DNA of 18,154 nt from contig WLCR01000007.1 of assembly GCA_009705235.1 (NCBI GenBank), forward strand, positions 1 to 18,154, given 5' to 3'. The stretch's first letter is position 1; the number at the start of each line of letters is the position of its first letter. The notes below the pieces were generated by a model that saw only the letters and a program-made list of their open reading frames with translations, made no database searches and was not told the DNA's origin. Shown piece by piece: positions 6,233 to 13,948 of this stretch. The DNA is from Actinomycetota bacterium. GTDB taxonomy: Bacteria > Actinomycetota > Actinomycetes > Nanopelagicales > Nanopelagicaceae. Made by a program: the position numbers and the translations under genes.

Positions 6233-8131
6233 ATGTCCGATCTGTCCGGTGAGCTCATTGATGGGCGCTACCAATTACTGCGTCAGGTCGCTAATGGTGG
6301 AATGGCAACAATTTACGAAGCTTTAGATACCCGTCTGGATCGCAAAGTTGCCGTAAAAATCATGCACGCTCATTTGGCACAAGATGAAGCATTTGTCTCG
6401 CGCTTTATTCGTGAAGCAAAAGCTGCCGCTGCCCTTACCCATCCAAATATTGTCGCAGTCCAAGATCAAGGCTGGAATCAAAGTGGTATCCCTGCCGTGT
6501 TCCTGGTTATGGAATTTATTGAGGGTCACACACTTCGCGAGTATTTGAATGAACGTGGTCGTTTTGAAATTAAAGATGCGATCAATTACATGACGCCTAT
6601 TTTGTCAGCTCTTGCCGCCGCTCATGACCTAGGGATCGTTCACAGGGACATCAAACCTGAAAACATTTTAATTTCTAAAGATGGCCGCATCAAGATTGCA
6701 GACTTTGGTTTGGCACGTGGTGAACTAATTGGCACAACCATGACAGCTGAATCCAGTGTGATTTTGGGAAGTGTTTCCTACCTTTCCCCCGAGCAAGTCC
6801 AGCGTGGAGTCGCCGATTCACGCAGCGATGTCTATGCCGCTGGAATAGTTGCCTACGAAATGTTTACGGGTGAAAAACCCTTTAATGGTGATACACCGAT
6901 TCAAATTGCTTATATGCATGTCAACCAAGAAATTCCACATCTTCGCAGCAAGCGCAAAGAGATTCCTCAAGGCTTGGATGATTTGATTGCAAGTGCAACG
7001 GCCAAGAATCCTGATGATCGCCCGCGCACTGCCGGTGAATTTTTAGAGAAATTACAAAAGATCCAAATCGAACTTGATCCAAAGAAGAATCAGCTAGACC
7101 TTGGCTTAGATCTGCCAGTTGAACCTATTCGAGAAAAAGCACGCAAGAAGGTAAAAGAGGAGCCGGTTAGAGAAGTAACAGTTGAAGTCAAAGAGAGCAC
7201 GCGCGAAATAAAGCGCCAAGAAGAAAAGAAGAAGCGTGCCAGCAAACGAGTACGCAGAAATCGTAAGGTTGCATTGTTCTTGGCAATCGCCGTTGGAGTT
7301 GGTGGTTGGTGGACTTTGGTTGGACCTGGATCTCGAGTAGTTGTTCCATCAACTGTTGGTGGAAGCTTTAACGAAGCGGTTTCATCTTTTACTCCCTTGG
7401 GGTTAACCGCTGTGGTTCTGGAAAATAGATTTGATGAAGATATTGCTAAGGGAAAAATTATTGAATCTGTGCCCCCCGGAGGCGGCAAGGTTGATGCTGG
7501 CGGCAGTGTTAAATTAATTATTTCTAAAGGACCAGAGCGTTACACAATTCCACCAACCACCGGACTAACGCCAGAGGCTGCCCAATCTGCGATAAGTAAA
7601 TTCCCGCTAGTTGTCGGAAAAACCACAGAAGTTTTCAACTCCGAAATTCCAAAAGGGTTCGTAATCGCATCAACACCTAAGTCTGGTAGTTCAGTAAAGC
7701 GAGATGCAAGGGTCAATTTCATAGTATCAAAGGGAATTGAACAAGTTGCCCTAGCTTCTTACATTGGCAAGAGCGGCGAACAAGCGTTGAATGAATTAAC
7801 GGAAGCTGGATTTAATGTAGAACTTGGATATGCATTTAGTGAAACAACTCCAGAACTTGCGGTTGTATCACAAAGTCCAGCTGGAGGAGCATCTGCAAAT
7901 AAGGGAGCCAAGGTTTCAATTCTTATTTCTAAGGGCCCTCGTTATACATTTATTCCAAAGACAATCATCACCATGGAAGCGGTCGCAGGTAAAGAGATGC
8001 TCGAGTCTCTCGGGTTAAAGGTGAAGGTTGTAACAATCGGAAAAGCGAAGAAGAAAGTTGTTAAAAAAGTTTCTCCTGCCGTTAACACCAAGGTTTTACG
8101 TGGAAGTTTGGTGACGATTACCGTAGGGTGA
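6233..8131 (+). CDS. pknL: PASTA-domain Ser/Thr protein kinase, PknL-type
   Basis: This 632-aa Hanks-type receptor kinase has a cytosolic catalytic domain (about 14-275), a charged linker rich in Lys, Arg and Glu (about 280-344), one transmembrane segment (about 346-366) and four extracytoplasmic PASTA repeats (about 367-433, 434-502, 503-568, 569-632). Catalytic residues are intact: glycine loop ANGGMA (20-25), K42 in VAVKI, E61 of helix C, HRDIKPEN (137-144), DFG (157-159), and SPE (185-187) ending the activation segment, which has several Thr/Ser for autophosphorylation (168-175). PASTA domains in related kinases sense muropeptides and tie the kinase to cell-wall growth. Its relation to metF/polyprenyl synthase and aroG matches pknL of M. 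tuberculosis, which lacks PASTA domains, and the PASTA-bearing PknL of corynebacteria. PknB orthology is the alternative, but no pbpA/rodA/fhaB neighbours are present. Confidence 0.92.
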   Translation: MSDLSGELIDGRYQLLRQVANGGMATIYEALDTRLDRKVAVKIMHAHLAQDEAFVSRFIREAKAAAALTHPNIVAVQDQGWNQSGIPAVFLVMEFIEGHTLREYLNERGRFEIKDAINYMTPILSALAAAHDLGIVHRDIKPENILISKDGRIKIADFGLARGELIGTTMTAESSVILGSVSYLSPEQVQRGVADSRSDVYAAGIVAYEMFTGEKPFNGDTPIQIAYMHVNQEIPHLRSKRKEIPQGLDDLIASATAKNPDDRPRTAGEFLEKLQKIQIELDPKKNQLDLGLDLPVEPIREKARKKVKEEPVREVTVEVKESTREIKRQEEKKKRASKRVRRNRKVALFLAIAVGVGGWWTLVGPGSRVVVPSTVGGSFNEAVSSFTPLGLTAVVLENRFDEDIAKGKIIESVPPGGGKVDAGGSVKLIISKGPERYTIPPTTGLTPEAAQSAISKFPLVVGKTTEVFNSEIPKGFVIASTPKSGSSVKRDARVNFIVSKGIEQVALASYIGKSGEQALNELTEAGFNVELGYAFSETTPELAVVSQSPAGGASANKGAKVSILISKGPRYTFIPKTIITMEAVAGKEMLESLGLKVKVVTIGKAKKKVVKKVSPAVNTKVLRGSLVTITVG

Positions 8132-8135
8132 CCCA

Positions 8136-8999
8136 ATGCCTACGCCTACAAAGAAGCCCAGAATCGGTGCTCATACCCCGACTACTGGCGGTATGGCCAA
8201 GCGTTCAATCGCATATGCGCAAGAAATTGGTGCTGAAGCAATTCAAGTATTTGCGTCAAGCCCACGTGCATGGGCGATGCCAGAAGCAAATCCCGAACTC
8301 GATGAAGCTTTTAAGATCAAGGCCTCCGAATTAGATATCGAAACGTATGTTCATGCTCCGTTTTTGATCAACTTAGGTTCGCCAACAGAGGCAACGTATT
8401 TGAATTCCCTTGCATCAACAAAGTACTCACTTCAGCGAGGTGCTGATATCGGCGCACTTGGAGTGGTAATTCACACAGGCTCTGCCGTTGATGTAAACCA
8501 TGTTGAAAAAGCATGGAAACAGATTCATGAAGGAATGATGCCAATTCTTAATGCACTTGGAGATGACGCCCCATACCTTTTGTTAGAACCAACTGCAGGT
8601 CAGGGGCAATCACTAGTAAAGAAGTTAGATGATCTTGCGATGTATTTGAAAGCTCTTGAATACCACCCAAAGGTAGCAATCTGTCTGGACACCTGCCATG
8701 TTTTTGCTGCGGGCCACGATATTTCCATAAAAGGTGGAATGACTGCGACTATTGATTTACTCGTTGAAATTGCCGGCATTGAAAGATTCCAGTTAGTCCA
8801 CGCAAATGATTCAATGGATGTTTGTGGAGCTCTTAAAGATCGCCATCAAAATATCGGTGAAGGTCATATCGGCGTGGATCCATTTAAAGAATTACTGTCA
8901 CACCCTGCAGTTGCAAATGCTCCATTAATTCTTGAAACTCCAGGTATGGAACCTGAACATGGCAAGGAAGTTGCATTGCTCAAGAAATTGCGCGGCTAA
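8136..8999 (+). CDS. nfo: Endonuclease IV (AP endonuclease)
   Basis: This 287-aa zinc-dependent TIM-barrel enzyme cuts DNA 5' of abasic sites during base excision repair. All nine metal ligands of E. coli Nfo have clear equivalents: H73 (YVHAPFLINL), H113 (VIHTGS), E151 (LLLEPTAGQG), D185 and H188 (CLDTCHVFAAGHD), H222 (LVHANDS), D235 and H237 (KDRHQNIGEGHIG) and E267 (LILETPG). Length matches the family (about 280-290 aa). It starts 4 nt after the kinase stop and ends overlapping the permease start as TAATG, so it is mid-operon. The link between kinase and repair enzyme is probably just cotranscription. Confidence 0.96.
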   Translation: MPTPTKKPRIGAHTPTTGGMAKRSIAYAQEIGAEAIQVFASSPRAWAMPEANPELDEAFKIKASELDIETYVHAPFLINLGSPTEATYLNSLASTKYSLQRGADIGALGVVIHTGSAVDVNHVEKAWKQIHEGMMPILNALGDDAPYLLLEPTAGQGQSLVKKLDDLAMYLKALEYHPKVAICLDTCHVFAAGHDISIKGGMTATIDLLVEIAGIERFQLVHANDSMDVCGALKDRHQNIGEGHIGVDPFKELLSHPAVANAPLILETPGMEPEHGKEVALLKKLRG

Positions 9000-9862
9000 T
9001 GTCTGCTCGCCATCAACTACAGTTAAAACTTGCACCGTGGGCTTTGCTCTCAGTTTCAGCTGCCTGGGGATTTGCCTTCGTGGTGATGAAAGATGCCATT
9101 GAGCGTCAAACTGTTAATAACTTCTTGTTCAGCAGATTCGTGCTAGCGGTAGTTGTAATGATTCTGATTCGTCCTCAATGCATCAAGCTCTTCAATAAGG
9201 ATCTGCTGATTAGAGCATCAACTGCGGGATTATTTCTTGGGGCAGGTTATATCTTGCAAACGCTGGGATTAGCGCGGACTGGTGCGGCAATCACAGGTTT
9301 CATTACTGGTTTATATGTTGTTTTTACACCGTTAATTGCTGCAGTTGTTCTAAAGGCACGCATAACTCTGATCACTTGGGGCTGTGTTGCGGTTGCAACT
9401 ATTGGATTAGCTTTACTGTCACTGCAAGGCTGGTCAATTGGATTAGGTGAAATGCTTGTTTTAGGAAGTGCATTGGCTTTTGGTGCACACATAATTGCTC
9501 TGGGTAAATGGAGTAGCGGACGTGATGCCTACGCAATGACTGTCGTGCAGCTAGCAATGTGTGCTGCTTTAACAGGTTTTGCATCAATTTTTGAAGGTGG
9601 CTATCAACTTCCTCCTGATAGCGGAGTTTGGGCAACTGTTATCTTTACCGCAGTGGCATGTACGGCGGTGGCATTTGTGATTCAGACGTGGTCTCAGGCG
9701 CATATGAGCACAACAAAGGTCGCCGTTATTTTGACCATGGAGGTTGTGTTTGCAGCCTTATTTGCAATCCTCTTTGGTGGGGAAACCCTGACTCTCCAAA
9801 AGGCTTTGGGTGGCGTACTAGTTGTAATAGCAATGTTTGTCATAGTCCTCAAGGAATCGTGA
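8999..9862 (+). CDS. EamA/DMT-family transporter (ten-helix permease)
   Basis: This 287-aa hydrophobic protein belongs to the drug/metabolite transporter superfamily. Two EamA repeats of about five helices each are visible. The first half starts with WALLSVSAAWGFAFVVMKDA (about 13-32); the second half begins near LGEMLVLGSALAFGAHIIAL (about 149-168). The pattern TGAAITGFITGLYVVFTPL (about 94-112) is typical of repeat 1, and VILTMEVVFAALFAILFGGE (243-262) of repeat 2. Substrate cannot be predicted; members export amino acids, sugars or other metabolites. The ATG at 8999 overlaps the nfo stop (TAATG), so it is translationally coupled. It is distinct from the second EamA protein at 16373-17230, which has a different N-terminus. 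Confidence 0.88.
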   Translation: MSARHQLQLKLAPWALLSVSAAWGFAFVVMKDAIERQTVNNFLFSRFVLAVVVMILIRPQCIKLFNKDLLIRASTAGLFLGAGYILQTLGLARTGAAITGFITGLYVVFTPLIAAVVLKARITLITWGCVAVATIGLALLSLQGWSIGLGEMLVLGSALAFGAHIIALGKWSSGRDAYAMTVVQLAMCAALTGFASIFEGGYQLPPDSGVWATVIFTAVACTAVAFVIQTWSQAHMSTTKVAVILTMEVVFAALFAILFGGETLTLQKALGGVLVVIAMFVIVLKES

Positions 9863-9873
9863 GAATATAAGAC

Positions 9874-10908
9874 ATGCCAATTGATCTACGAAGCGACACC
9901 GTTACTCGTCCATCTGCTGCAATGCGAGAAGCAATTGCACAGGCACCTGTTGGCGATGATGTTTATAGTGATGACCCAACAGTTAACTCGCTGGAAGAAC
10001 GAGTTGCCGCGATGTTTGGCAAAGAGGCGGGCGTTTTCACACCAACTGGATCTCTTGCAAATCAACTGGCAATACGTATGTTGGTTGCACCCGGAGAAGA
10101 ATTAATAGCAGAAACAAACAGCCACATTGTGCGTGCCGAACTAGGTGCAGCCGCTGTATTTAGTGGAATAACAACAAGAACATTTCCTGCAAAAAACGGT
10201 CAATTAAAGGCAGTTGATGCTCTTGAAATCGCACGCCCAAATAGCGGTCCATATTTGGTTTCAACCACTGCTATCGCTGTAGAAAATACACATAACTTTG
10301 GCGGTGGAACTGTTCAACCAATTAGCGAAATTGCCGCTCTTCGCAAAGGCGCAGATGATCTTGGATTAGCGCTTCACTTAGATGGTGCCCGCATCTGGAA
10401 CGCACATGTTGCATCTGGTGTTTCATTTACAGAGTACGGAAAGTATTTCGACACAATCAGCGTGTGTTTATCTAAGGGATTAGGCGCTCCAGTTGGATCG
10501 GTGATGCTTTCTACTAAGGATCGCGTTGCAAAAGCTCGTGTGTGGCGCAAGCGGTATGGCGCTGGGATGCGTCAGATTGGCTTGCTTGCGGCAGGTGCTC
10601 ATTACGCACTTGATAACAACATTGATCGTTTGGCAGAAGATCACCGTCGTGCCAAAGAAATCGCAGTAGCAATTGCATCTGTTAATTCATCATTGATAGA
10701 TCCATCAACTGTTGAAACTAACATCGTTGGGTTGGATTTAGCCGGAATGCCAATTACTGCAGCAGAACTTGCCCAACGCTGCCGTGATGCTGGATTGTGG
10801 ATTAGCGCTCTTGGTCCTAAATATGCGCGCTTGGTAACACATCTTGATTTTGATGATGCTCAATGCCAAGAGGCAATAGAAATTTTAAAGAAAGCCCTCG
10901 TGGCTTAA
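9874..10908 (+). CDS. ltaE: Low-specificity L-threonine aldolase
   Basis: This 344-aa PLP-dependent fold type I enzyme cleaves L-threonine or allo-threonine to glycine and acetaldehyde. The N-terminus DLRSDTVTRPSAAM (4-17) followed by VGDDVYSDDPTVNSLE (26-41) is the family signature. H84 is the residue that stacks on PLP, the PLP-binding aspartate region is LDGARIWNA (169-177), and the Schiff-base lysine is K201 in CLSKGLGAPVGS. Length fits the family (about 330-345 aa). It starts 11 nt after the permease stop with no clear Shine-Dalgarno; GAATAT (9863-9868) lies 5 nt before the ATG and could be a weak extra -10. The gene ends inside the tail of the opposing ogt gene, with a 24-nt convergent overlap and no terminator between them. 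Confidence 0.93.
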   Translation: MPIDLRSDTVTRPSAAMREAIAQAPVGDDVYSDDPTVNSLEERVAAMFGKEAGVFTPTGSLANQLAIRMLVAPGEELIAETNSHIVRAELGAAAVFSGITTRTFPAKNGQLKAVDALEIARPNSGPYLVSTTAIAVENTHNFGGGTVQPISEIAALRKGADDLGLALHLDGARIWNAHVASGVSFTEYGKYFDTISVCLSKGLGAPVGSVMLSTKDRVAKARVWRKRYGAGMRQIGLLAAGAHYALDNNIDRLAEDHRRAKEIAVAIASVNSSLIDPSTVETNIVGLDLAGMPITAAELAQRCRDAGLWISALGPKYARLVTHLDFDDAQCQEAIEILKKALVA

Positions 10909-11358
10909 GAGCCACTGCTTCTTATTAACACCATAAGCATAATTTCCTAACGCTCCTCCGGTTTTAACAACTCGGTGGCAAGGAACAACAAGCATGATCG
11001 CATTGTTTGCACATGCACTTCCGGCAGCACGAACCGCCGCAGGTGAGCCAGCCTTTTCCGCTAAATCGGAATATGACCATGTTTTTCCGGGAGCGATCTT
11101 TCGCATCGCCTTCCAAGCAGCTTGTGAAAATGCAGCACCTGGTTGACGAACTTGAATGCCATTAAGCGCTGTCAGGTCGCCATCAAAGTAATCGTTGATG
11201 AGATCTGAAATCACAGGAATTGATTTAACAACCTTCACATCACGTCCTGCTTTAAATGCTGAAACAGTTGAAAGGTTAGCCCCGATCAGAATCTGATCAT
11301 CAGCTAATAAATTAAGGGTACCTACAGGTGTTTTGTGAGAAGTAATTAAAAGCGGCAC
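10885..11358 (-). CDS. ogt: Methylated-DNA--protein-cysteine S-methyltransferase (Ogt-type)
   Basis: This 157-aa suicidal repair protein transfers alkyl groups from O6-alkylguanine to its own cysteine. The active-site motif PCHRV lies at 126-130 with acceptor C127. The helix-turn-helix carrying the arginine finger is AAVRAAGSACANN (107-119) with R110, and GALGNYAYGVNKKQWLL (135-151) is the conserved C-terminal block. The N-terminal domain is short and divergent, as in Ogt rather than Ada. The start is GTG at 11358-11356, preceded by TTTTGGA on the minus strand. It lies 9 nt downstream of aroG, implying cotranscription. Convergent with ltaE, overlapping it by 24 nt. Confidence 0.93.
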   Translation of the reverse strand: MPLLITSHKTPVGTLNLLADDQILIGANLSTVSAFKAGRDVKVVKSIPVISDLINDYFDGDLTALNGIQVRQPGAAFSQAAWKAMRKIAPGKTWSYSDLAEKAGSPAAVRAAGSACANNAIMLVVPCHRVVKTGGALGNYAYGVNKKQWLLSHEGFL

Positions 11359-11367
11359 TGTCCAAAA

Positions 11368-12714
11368 TTAGCGATCGCGCAACATTTCAGCAACTAAAAA
11401 GGCAAGCTCTAGGGATTGCGCATGATTTAGACGTGGATCGCACGCTGTCTCATACCGTGAGGCAAGATCTTCATGTGAAATCTGTTCGCCACCGCCAACG
11501 CACTCTGTCACGTCATCACCTGTTAACTCGATGTGGATTCCACCTGGATGAGTTCCTAACGCCTTATGAACTTCGAAGAATCCCTTGACCTCATCCATAA
11601 CATCATCAAAGCTGCGAGTCTTATATCCACTTGGTGCTTCATAAGTATTGCCATGCATTGGATCGCATACCCACAAAACCTTTGCGCCAGATTTAGTTAC
11701 GCCATCGACAAGTGCTGGCAAGATTTCTCGGATGTTCTTTGCGCCCATACGTGTAATAAATGTAATACGCCCTGGTTCGCGATGTGGATCTAGTTTGTCG
11801 ATTAATGCAAGAGCATCTTCGACTGTGGACTTTGGTCCAAGTTTGATACCAATTGGATTGCGAACCTTTGAAGCAAAATCAACATGTGCGCCATCTAGCT
11901 GACGTGTGCGCTCACCTATCCAAATGAAGTGACCGGAAACATCGTAGGCATCTCCTGTGCGTGAATCGATACGAGTTAATGCCTTTTCATACTCCATGAT
12001 TAGCGCCTCGTGGCTTGCAAAGAAATCTACTGACTTAAAGCTTGCAGGATCAACGCCTGCAGATTTCATAAACGCTAAAGCGCGACCAATTTCATTAGCC
12101 ATTTGTTCGTATCGTTCGCCAACTTTAGAATCACGGATAAAACCTTTGTTCCATTCGTGAACTTGTCGTAGATCTGCAAAACCACCTTGGGTAAAGGCGC
12201 GCACTAAGTTAAGAGTTGCTGCAGATGTGTTGTAAACGCGCACCAAACGTTGTGGGTCTGGATTTCGTGAGCTTTCCGTAAATTCAATATCGTTAACGGC
12301 ATCCCCACGGTAGGCAGGAAGTGTTACATCACCACGAGTTTCGAAATCATTAGAACGAGGCTTAGCAAACTGGCCCGCCATTCGACCAACCTTGATAACC
12401 GGCAAGCTTGAGTAATACTGCAAAACCGCAGCCATCTGCAAAATTGTTTTAATACGATTTCGAATTGAATCAGCTGTTGCGGCCGCAAAAGTTTCTGCGC
12501 AATCTCCGCCTTGTAACCAAAATGCTTTACCTTCTGCTGCTAACGCGATGCGAGCTTTTAAATCATCACATTCACCAGCAAAGACAAGTGGAGGTAAGGC
12601 TTTTAATTGCGCCACCGCTGCTTTGACAGGCTCACCCTCTGGTCCACCCGGCCAAGTTGGTTGCTGGGCAGCAACAAGGCCAGGTGTAAACAGGGAATCT
12701 AAATTTGCGCTCAT
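11368..12714 (-). CDS. aroG: Class II 3-deoxy-D-arabino-heptulosonate 7-phosphate synthase
   Basis: This 448-aa enzyme condenses phosphoenolpyruvate with erythrose 4-phosphate, the first step of the shikimate pathway. It is the plant/actinobacterial class II type. Metal ligands line up with M. tuberculosis AroG at a constant offset of 15: C72 (QGGDCAETF), H354 (DPMHGNT), E396 (HIELTGD) and D426 (CDPRLN). Two adjacent ATGs occur (12717-12715 and 12714-12712). The second is chosen because it lies exactly 6 nt from the TACACT box, as for the other leaderless genes in the window; using the first would add one Met. It lies 41 nt downstream of pfkA and 9 nt upstream of ogt. Confidence 0.96.
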   Translation of the reverse strand: MSANLDSLFTPGLVAAQQPTWPGGPEGEPVKAAVAQLKALPPLVFAGECDDLKARIALAAEGKAFWLQGGDCAETFAAATADSIRNRIKTILQMAAVLQYYSSLPVIKVGRMAGQFAKPRSNDFETRGDVTLPAYRGDAVNDIEFTESSRNPDPQRLVRVYNTSAATLNLVRAFTQGGFADLRQVHEWNKGFIRDSKVGERYEQMANEIGRALAFMKSAGVDPASFKSVDFFASHEALIMEYEKALTRIDSRTGDAYDVSGHFIWIGERTRQLDGAHVDFASKVRNPIGIKLGPKSTVEDALALIDKLDPHREPGRITFITRMGAKNIREILPALVDGVTKSGAKVLWVCDPMHGNTYEAPSGYKTRSFDDVMDEVKGFFEVHKALGTHPGGIHIELTGDDVTECVGGGEQISHEDLASRYETACDPRLNHAQSLELAFLVAEMLRDR

Positions 12715-12720
12715 CATAGA

Positions 12721-12726
12721 AGTGTA
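12721..12726 (-). promoter_or_regulatory. -10 box of aroG, leaderless type
   Basis: On the minus strand TACACT fits TANNNT and is followed by tctatg and then ATG, a 6-nt spacing to the second of two tandem start codons. It lies in the 41-nt gap after the pfkA stop, so aroG-ogt may have their own promoter in addition to readthrough from pfkA. No good -35 is visible. Confidence 0.5.
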
Positions 12727-12755
12727 GAGAGTTCGAAAGTAATCGCGCGAGGCAA

Positions 12756-13781
12756 TTAACCGAAGAAAATCTCTGATTCCTTGTATAGCTCTAGCGGAAC
12801 AGTCTTTAGCTTCTCAGTTGCTGATGCCAAAGGTACGCGTGCAATGTTGGTGCCGTGAAGTGCAACCATCTTGCCCCAATCACCTTCGTGAGCCGCTGTA
12901 ATTGCATGCAATCCGAAGCGAGTAGCAAGTACGCGGTCAAATGCTGTTGGAGTGCCACCACGCTGGATGTGACCCAATACAGATGTACGAGCTTCCTTAC
13001 CTGTTCGAGCTTCGATCTGACCTGCTAGCCAGTCACCGATACCCGATAGCTTTACATGGCCAAATGAATCAAGTGTCTGATCCTTAACAATCATGTCGCC
13101 ATCTTGAGGAATCGCACCTTCTGCAATAACGATAATCGGTGCGTAGTGAGACTTGAATCGTGACTCAACCCATTCGCATACCTTATCTACAGAGAACTTT
13201 TGCTCTGGAATCAAAATACATGTCGCACCACCTGCAAGACCTGAATGTAATGCGATCCAGCCTGCGTGACGACCCATAACTTCAACGATTAATGCGCGGT
13301 GATGGGACTCAGCGGTTGTGTGAAGACGATCAATTGCTTCCATCGCAATATTTACTGAGGTATCAAAACCAAATGTGTAATCAGTGTTGTTAAGGTCATT
13401 ATCGATCGTCTTTGGAACACCAATCACCTTGACACCAAGAGCATCAAGCTTTGTAGCAACACCTAAAGTATCTTCGCCACCGATTGCAATCAATGCATCG
13501 ATTCCAGCTTTTTCAAGATTTTCCTTGATTTTTTCTACGCCACCCTCGATTTTAAATGGGTTAGTACGTGATGAACCAAGAATTGTTCCACCGCGAGTCA
13601 AGATGCCGCGGGTTGTTTCAATATTTAGAGGCATGGTTAGACCTTCTAGAGGTCCCTTCCATCCATCACGGAATCCAACAAACTCGTGACCGTACTCTTT
13701 AACACCCTTGCGAACCACAGCACGAATAACTGCATTAAGACCAGGGCAATCTCCGCCGCCAGTAAGGACACCAATACGCAT
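12756..13781 (-). CDS. pfkA: 6-phosphofructokinase, with PPi-dependent type residues
   Basis: This 341-aa PfkA-family enzyme phosphorylates fructose 6-phosphate at C1 in glycolysis. The N-terminal MRIGVLTGGGDCPGLNAVIR is the phosphate-donor loop, PKTIDNDL (123-130) holds the catalytic D127, and MGRHAGWIALHSGLAGGA (169-186) is the conserved substrate/effector segment. At the donor-deciding sites it has D104 (GGEDT, 101-105) and K124. In the characterised family G104 with G124 goes with ATP use, while D104 with K124 goes with pyrophosphate use, as in the actinomycete Amycolatopsis methanolica. So PPi-dependent activity, reversible in principle, is the better prediction. The start at ATG 13781-13779 is set by GGAG (13791-13788 on the minus strand) at 6-nt spacing; an upstream in-frame GTG at 13835 adds 18 residues with no family match. 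Confidence 0.94.
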   Translation of the reverse strand: MRIGVLTGGGDCPGLNAVIRAVVRKGVKEYGHEFVGFRDGWKGPLEGLTMPLNIETTRGILTRGGTILGSSRTNPFKIEGGVEKIKENLEKAGIDALIAIGGEDTLGVATKLDALGVKVIGVPKTIDNDLNNTDYTFGFDTSVNIAMEAIDRLHTTAESHHRALIVEVMGRHAGWIALHSGLAGGATCILIPEQKFSVDKVCEWVESRFKSHYAPIIVIAEGAIPQDGDMIVKDQTLDSFGHVKLSGIGDWLAGQIEARTGKEARTSVLGHIQRGGTPTAFDRVLATRFGLHAITAAHEGDWGKMVALHGTNIARVPLASATEKLKTVPLELYKESEIFFG

Positions 13782-13801
13782 GATTATCTCCAACAATTTT
13801 A
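13782..13801 (-). promoter_or_regulatory. pfkA leader: Shine-Dalgarno and possible -10
   Basis: On the minus strand GGAG (13791-13788) lies 6 nt before the pfkA ATG, a good ribosome site. TAAAAT (13801-13796) is a -10 candidate, with TTGAGC about 16 bp further upstream as a 4-of-6 match to TTGACA. The distance from TAAAAT to the ATG (14 nt) would leave a leader too short to contain all of the Shine-Dalgarno, so the true -10 may lie further upstream. The ribosome site is firm; the promoter is tentative. Confidence 0.4.
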
Positions 13802-13867
13802 TTGTTTGATTAAGCGGCTCAAATTTTCCCGCCACCTGTGGTCAACGCTGACTGGCACAGTCTAGCC

Positions 13868-13948
13868 ATGACTCACGCTCATTCAACAACTCATAGCCAC
13901 TTTAAAGGCAAGGGTCGGAAATCCCGTCCTACTGTGATTAGGGGGTAA
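13868..13948 (+). CDS. Possible small His-rich/basic peptide ORF (26 aa)
   Basis: In the 156-nt gap between pfkA and glgC an open frame begins at ATG 13868 and ends at TAA 13946-13948. The first 11 residues include four histidines (H3, H5, H9, H11) and the second half contains the basic stretch [10 protein letters not shown] (14-23). I recognise no family. Upstream, CACAGT (13856-13861) lies 6 nt before the ATG, partly matching the TANNNT-plus-six-bases pattern of other genes here, and no Shine-Dalgarno is present. The end overlaps the glgC tail by 11 nt antisense. An ORF this short can arise by chance; the skewed composition is the only positive sign, so treat it as a candidate. Confidence 0.25.
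   Translation: MTHAHSTTHSHFKGKGRKSRPTVIRG

Noticed and set aside
7090..7488. 132-codon open frame on the minus strand within the PASTA kinase gene
   Set aside because: It lies wholly antisense to a strongly supported coding region, has a low-complexity Pro/Thr/Ser composition typical of shadow frames, and has no start signals.
9861..9873. Separate leaderless promoter for the threonine aldolase gene
   Set aside because: GAATAT and GAGAAT nearby give 5- and 7-nt spacings and lack the leading T of TANNNT; cotranscription from the upstream permease, 11 nt away, explains it more simply.
13782..13835. Upstream GTG start for pfkA adding 18 residues
   Set aside because: The extra residues match nothing in the PfkA family, whose proteins begin at the MRIGVLTGGGD strand, and GGAG is well placed for the internal ATG.
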